Of a stretch of DNA of 40,724 nt, positions 37,840-40,724 are shown piece by piece (position 1 is the stretch's first letter; each line of letters opens with the position of its first letter). The notes below the pieces were generated by a model that saw only the letters and a list, made by a program, of their open reading frames with translations, made no database searches and was not told the DNA's origin. Source of the stretch: Polymyxa betae (Eukaryota > Endomyxa > Phytomyxea > Plasmodiophorida > Plasmodiophoridae); assembly GCA_003693705.1 (NCBI GenBank), contig RBZT01000788.1, forward strand, positions 1,724-42,447, read 5' to 3'. The translations under genes were made by a program, and so were the position numbers.

Positions 37840-37905
37840 TCAAAGCTTGGTCAAAGTTTGGGACCCAGGTTTTGACTGGGGTTTAAACTTTGAACCAAGC
37901 TTTGG
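37840..37905. repeat. Subterminal hairpin of Harbinger-3
   Basis: Left arm GTCAAAGCTTGGTCAAAGTT and right arm AACTTTGAACCAAGCTTTG form a near-perfect inverted repeat of about 20 bp around a 25-bp loop. Related CAAGCTTTGGCC and CAAAGTTGTGTG motifs follow, and CAAAGTTGTGTG also occurs near the left end (about 36279). Confidence 0.7.
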
Positions 37906-37997
37906 CACTGACGGGCAGCAGGAGGCCGATTCGCCAAGCTTTGGCCCCAAAGTTGTGTGACTCACCAATATTTGACACCTTTTACGGATAAGTTTAA

Positions 37998-38320
37998 TCC
38001 CTAAAAATATCGTTGAGAAAGTGCTGAAAAGTGGCCGGCGCGTTACATAATCCGAAAGGCATTACTCGGTAATCGGATAGACCATAGCAAGAACGGAATG
38101 CAGTTTTCCACTCATCTTCACGGATTCGAACGCGATTGAAAGCAGACTTGATATCATCCTTGTGTAAACACACGCCTTCAATAAAACGATCCAGAATTTC
38201 ACTAATTAACGTCAGAGGATATTAAACTTAATTGTCATGGCGTAGAGTTTTCTGTAGTCCACACATGGACGTAAAGAGCCGTCCTTCTTGCGAGTGACAA
38301 TGATTTGGCGACGCCATTGG
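37998..38320 (-). pseudogene. Gypsy-2 RT, N-terminal palm
   Basis: Reads IIVTRKKDGSLRPCVDYRKL and YAMTIK, then after a frame change [20 protein letters not shown] (first catalytic Asp, K-D-D-I-K-S in place of KLDL), [13 protein letters not shown] and [20 protein letters not shown], ending at the Harbinger-3 junction. It stops at 38321, where hAT-2 begins. Confidence 0.87.
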
Positions 38321-38442
38321 CAGTGTTGTAACACAGGATGTTTTTTGCTTAAACATTCGAAGGTTTTTATTGGGTTTAAACAATGTGTAAATGTTTTTAC
38401 AAAAAACAATAAAAACATGGGTAATAAAAACATGGTCTTTAT

Positions 38443-39722
38443 ATGCGCCACGCAGTCCGTGAATCATGTCAGTCTCTAGAAATCACATTTCGTCTTTGTC
38501 ATCGAGCTGCAATTTCCTCTCGAAAACAAGCTGTTGGTCGCCCTGCATCGGAATGCAGATTGCATTTGATCAAGTTGAACGAAATGTGCAATAATTCGCA
38601 GTATTGGCATCATTGCTCTCATTGTAAACGCGCACACAAAGAAATCCCGGAATCTGTGGATCCACCACAGAAGATTATCGGCCGCAAAAAAGCCTTCGAA
38701 TCTCATCTTCGCGATTGTGAGCATTATGCTGCCGTCGCCGCCACTCCTCTCGGAGCTGTGGCGATATCTGCTCCTCAATCTCAATCAATTGCGACCTCAA
38801 CTGCCGCTTCTGCTCCATCCAACAGTAATAAGCGATTCCGCCAGTCGACAATCAATTAATATTGTCCCGCTCCTTTGGATACTCATAATATAGCTTCGTT
38901 TCACAATCTTCTGTTGGAGTTCCAAGCGGAAAATAATCTCCCAGCAAACTTTATCAGTCGCCCGTCGACTAAACGGCTTTTTGAGATTGCCATTCTACAA
39001 TGTGCAAGAAAACTACCCAGCCGCCACGACCTTGGAGGTAAAATTTTGGACGCTTATTCTTCGGCAGCTTCCGCTGCCGACATCAACGCTCTTCGTACTG
39101 AACAAACAGCTGATTTGCGTGTTAACTTGCACACGGACGCATGGGAGAACATCGCTCGGTCCCATATCATGGCTGTTCAGCTCAGTCTGAACGGAGTCAT
39201 TTTGACTTACGATGCGTCAGTACAATCAAATCGCCAAGACGGGCTTGCCATTGCCGATTTATTAGAAACACTTCTGATCCGGGTGCAGCAGGAAGGTGGA
39301 ACGTTGGCTCCGTTGTTACCGACAACGCGGGTAACTGCGGTCGAGCCAGGCGAATTCTTGCTCTGCGCTGGCCGAAAATGATTTTCCTTTTCTGTTTCGC
39401 CTACCAGGTAAATCTTTTGGTCAAGGACGTCATTAACGCGTCTTTCAAAGTTATCGCGAAAGAAGCCTATGATATCGTGGTGTGCCTGAACAGATCAACT
39501 GCAAAATGGCTGCCGCGTCTGCGGGACATTATGGAATCTGTATATGTCGTCCATTTCTCGTTGATTCTAATGGCGGACACGTGTTGGAACTCAATGCAGG
39601 CAATGCTTGTGTCGTTGCTTCCAGTAAAGACTGCACGGAGAATGTTTTTTATGCGCTGGGGCGGAAAGTCCGATTTCCCGATGGCTTTGACGGGACTGCA
39701 GACGGATGACTTCTGGGTTAAG
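38443..39722 (+). pseudogene. hAT-2 transposase, N-terminal and core part
   Basis: A BED finger WHHCSHCKRAH...ESHLRDCEHY (C-x2-C...H-x3-C) is followed by a Ser/Ala linker. An in-frame TAA interrupts STIN/YCPAPLDTHNIASF; the same frame continues through NLHTDAWENIARSHIM. A frameshift at about 39300 leads to VGSVVTDNAGNCGRARRILA (catalytic-region Asp), MIFLFCFAYQVNLLVKDVIN and DTCWNSMQAML. The exon ends at AAG|GTATGTG (39722), where a 52-nt intron starts. One stop and one frameshift, otherwise complete. Confidence 0.85.
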
Positions 39723-39774
39723 GTATGTGCAGTAACAAAATTGTTATGGGTAAATTGAAGCTGTTCAATTGTAG
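39723..39774 (+). other. 52-nt intron in the hAT-2 transposase
   Basis: GTATGTG donor and TTCAATTGTAG acceptor. Splicing joins TDDFWVK to LADAEAVIRPLSLWSF in frame. Confidence 0.8.
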
Positions 39775-40724
39775 CTTGCGGATGCCGAGGCGGTCATTCG
39801 TCCCCTATCGTTGTGGTCGTTTCGGTTACAGCAAGACAAAATCCATGGCTGACGTCGTTATGAATTTTGGTAATGTCTTTATCAGCTTTTCGTGATAGCA
39901 TGCATCGCGACGAACTTATTCCTTGCATTGAGAAACGGTGGGAGGATTGCGAACAGCCGTTATTAGTGTTGGCCCTGTTCTTGCATCCAGCATGCCGAAA
40001 GCTTTTTCAATTACTTCCGGAAATATCATTGACATCCCTCGTTCATTTATCCGAAATCTGCATTTTCTATTTTGTGCGGTTCTTTGGTCACGAACACGTA
40101 CAGCTCCGCCAAGAGATAATGGGCTGGCAAAACTCCGAGGAATACTTTAACGGGATTAGCCCTTCGGAGTTCTCGGAACCGATCGCTCTCTGGAAATTTA
40201 TTCGGCAAGGGTATCCAAACTGTCGCCTAGCTCGTTTGGCACTCGTTATATTGAGCGTTTCTATCAATACTGCAACTTGCGAACGGCTTTTCAGCGAGCT
40301 TGCAATGATTCATTCTGCTCGACGAAACCGTTTGTGCCCAGGAAAGGATAAGAAGTTAAGTATTGTTCGCAGCTCTGATCGAAAGAAGAATTTACGTGAG
40401 TGTTTGGCCAAGCCAGCCACGAATGACACCGCTGTCGTCAGCCGTATTATTGATCCCACGGAACGGCGTATCAATGGAGAAGAAGAGCAATCAGAAATAA
40501 TTATTGGGACTTTGGATGAAATGGATACGGATAACCAATCCGAGGGCGGAAGCTGTTCTGACAGTGAGGCCGGACAAACCGAACAACAGCCAGCAGCCGC
40601 TGAATCCCAAGATGTGTTCTTGTTATGGCAAGAGGTTCTCGACTTGATGGCGGCGGAAACAATGCAGGAATTCGAGGTCGAAGAAGTTGAGATAGCGTCT
40701 GGTGTAGTTCGATCAAACTGGCCG
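39775..40724 (+). pseudogene. hAT-2 transposase, C-terminal part with dimerisation domain (runs off the window)
   Basis: After the intron, LADAEAVIRPLSLWSFRLQQ is followed by two small frame changes (about 39838 and 39880). Then a single open frame runs from 39864 (ATG at 39900) to the window edge: MHRDELIPCIEKRWEDCEQP, LLVLALFLHPACRKLF, NCRLARLALVILSVSINTAT, CERLFSELAMIHSARRNRL. The last two are the hAT dimerisation motif. A Glu/Asp-rich tail follows without a stop by 40724. Confidence 0.87.

Larger units (their letters stand above)
36242..37994. mobile_element. Harbinger-3, internally deleted PIF/Harbinger inside Gypsy-2 RT
   Basis: TAA target duplication (36239-36241 and 37995-37997). Ends are TAAACCTATCCGTAAAAGG and, reversed, AACTTATCCGTAAAAGG. 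The transposase is on plus and the accessory ORF on minus, convergent (the reverse orientation of Harbinger-2). It is about 0.85 kb shorter than Harbinger-2. Removing it rejoins Gypsy-2 RT codons RDYQKFVV immediately before YFDD. The right subterminal region carries a 20-bp near-perfect hairpin. Confidence 0.92.
33552..38320 (-). mobile_element. Gypsy-2, second chromodomain-type Ty3/Gypsy element (carries Harbinger-3; cut by hAT-2)
   Basis: The minus-strand order is RT (38320-37998 and 36238-35852), RNase H, integrase, chromodomain and 3' LTR, as in Gypsy-1 but diverged. Harbinger-3 splits RT just before the YFDD box. Upstream, the sequence changes at 38321 into hAT-2, so Gag, protease and 5' LTR lie outside the window or are lost. 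Confidence 0.9.
38321..40724 (+). mobile_element. hAT-2, left end and most of its transposase (right end outside the window)
   Basis: CAGTGTTGTAACACAGG at 38321 is a hAT-like terminus exactly where Gypsy-2 homology stops. It is followed by AATAAAAACATGG direct repeats and inverted TTTTTATTG/CAATAAAAA subterminal motifs (38355-38430), then a BED-hAT transposase. The expected 8-bp target duplication would be GCCATTGG (38313-38320) but cannot be checked. The family differs from hAT-1. Confidence 0.8.

Overview
This 40.7 kb window is eukaryotic, and nearly everything in it that can be identified is transposable element (TE). I see no rRNA, tRNA, CRISPR array or bacterial-type operon. The coding segments join through short GT...AG introns (about 34-62 nt where they can be placed). 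The mix of chromodomain Ty3/Gypsy, Ty1/Copia, hAT, PIF/Harbinger and CACTA/Tnp2-like elements suggests a filamentous eukaryote. An oomycete or an early-diverging fungus is the best guess, resting on protein style (the Harbinger DDE proteins and the Ty3 fragment at 1-220) and a YTCANTYY-type initiator in one LTR. This placement is inference.

Layout. 1-220: tail of a Ty3 reverse transcriptase (RT). 230-20,717: one nested stack. The oldest layer is Copia-2 (minus strand; pieces at 5,175-5,599 and 17,348-20,717). Gypsy-1 (5,605-17,342) sits in its RT gene with an ATAGG target duplication. Copia-1 (10,509-17,253) sits in the 5' LTR of Gypsy-1, and Harbinger-2 (10,633-13,229) sits in an LTR of Copia-1. 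On the left flank hAT-1 (266-5,174; 8-bp target duplication GAAATCCC) carries Harbinger-1 (2,023-4,572; TTA target duplication) inside its transposase gene. 20,760-25,600: a TCATC-rich repeat block, a long intron-containing Tnp2-type transposase gene and an unidentified upstream gene, all on the minus strand. 26,815-27,116: a degenerate 65-66 bp tandem repeat. 27,118-28,577: an unidentified plus-strand multi-exon gene with a BAH-like segment. 29,537-33,400: remnants of hAT, Gypsy-3, Copia-3 and Harbinger-4. 33,552-38,320: Gypsy-2 (minus) interrupted just before its YFDD box by Harbinger-3 (36,242-37,994). 38,321-end: hAT-2, running off the window.

Most copies are dead, with in-frame stops and frameshifts. 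The best preserved are Harbinger-2 (accessory ORF plus a transposase that stays open across three introns) and the Tnp2-like gene (eight placed introns). The most notable mechanistic signal is in Gypsy-1: a 13-nt primer-binding site next to the 5' LTR is perfectly complementary to an LTR sequence that starts exactly at a predicted initiator +1. This points to self-priming of the Tf1/sushi kind.
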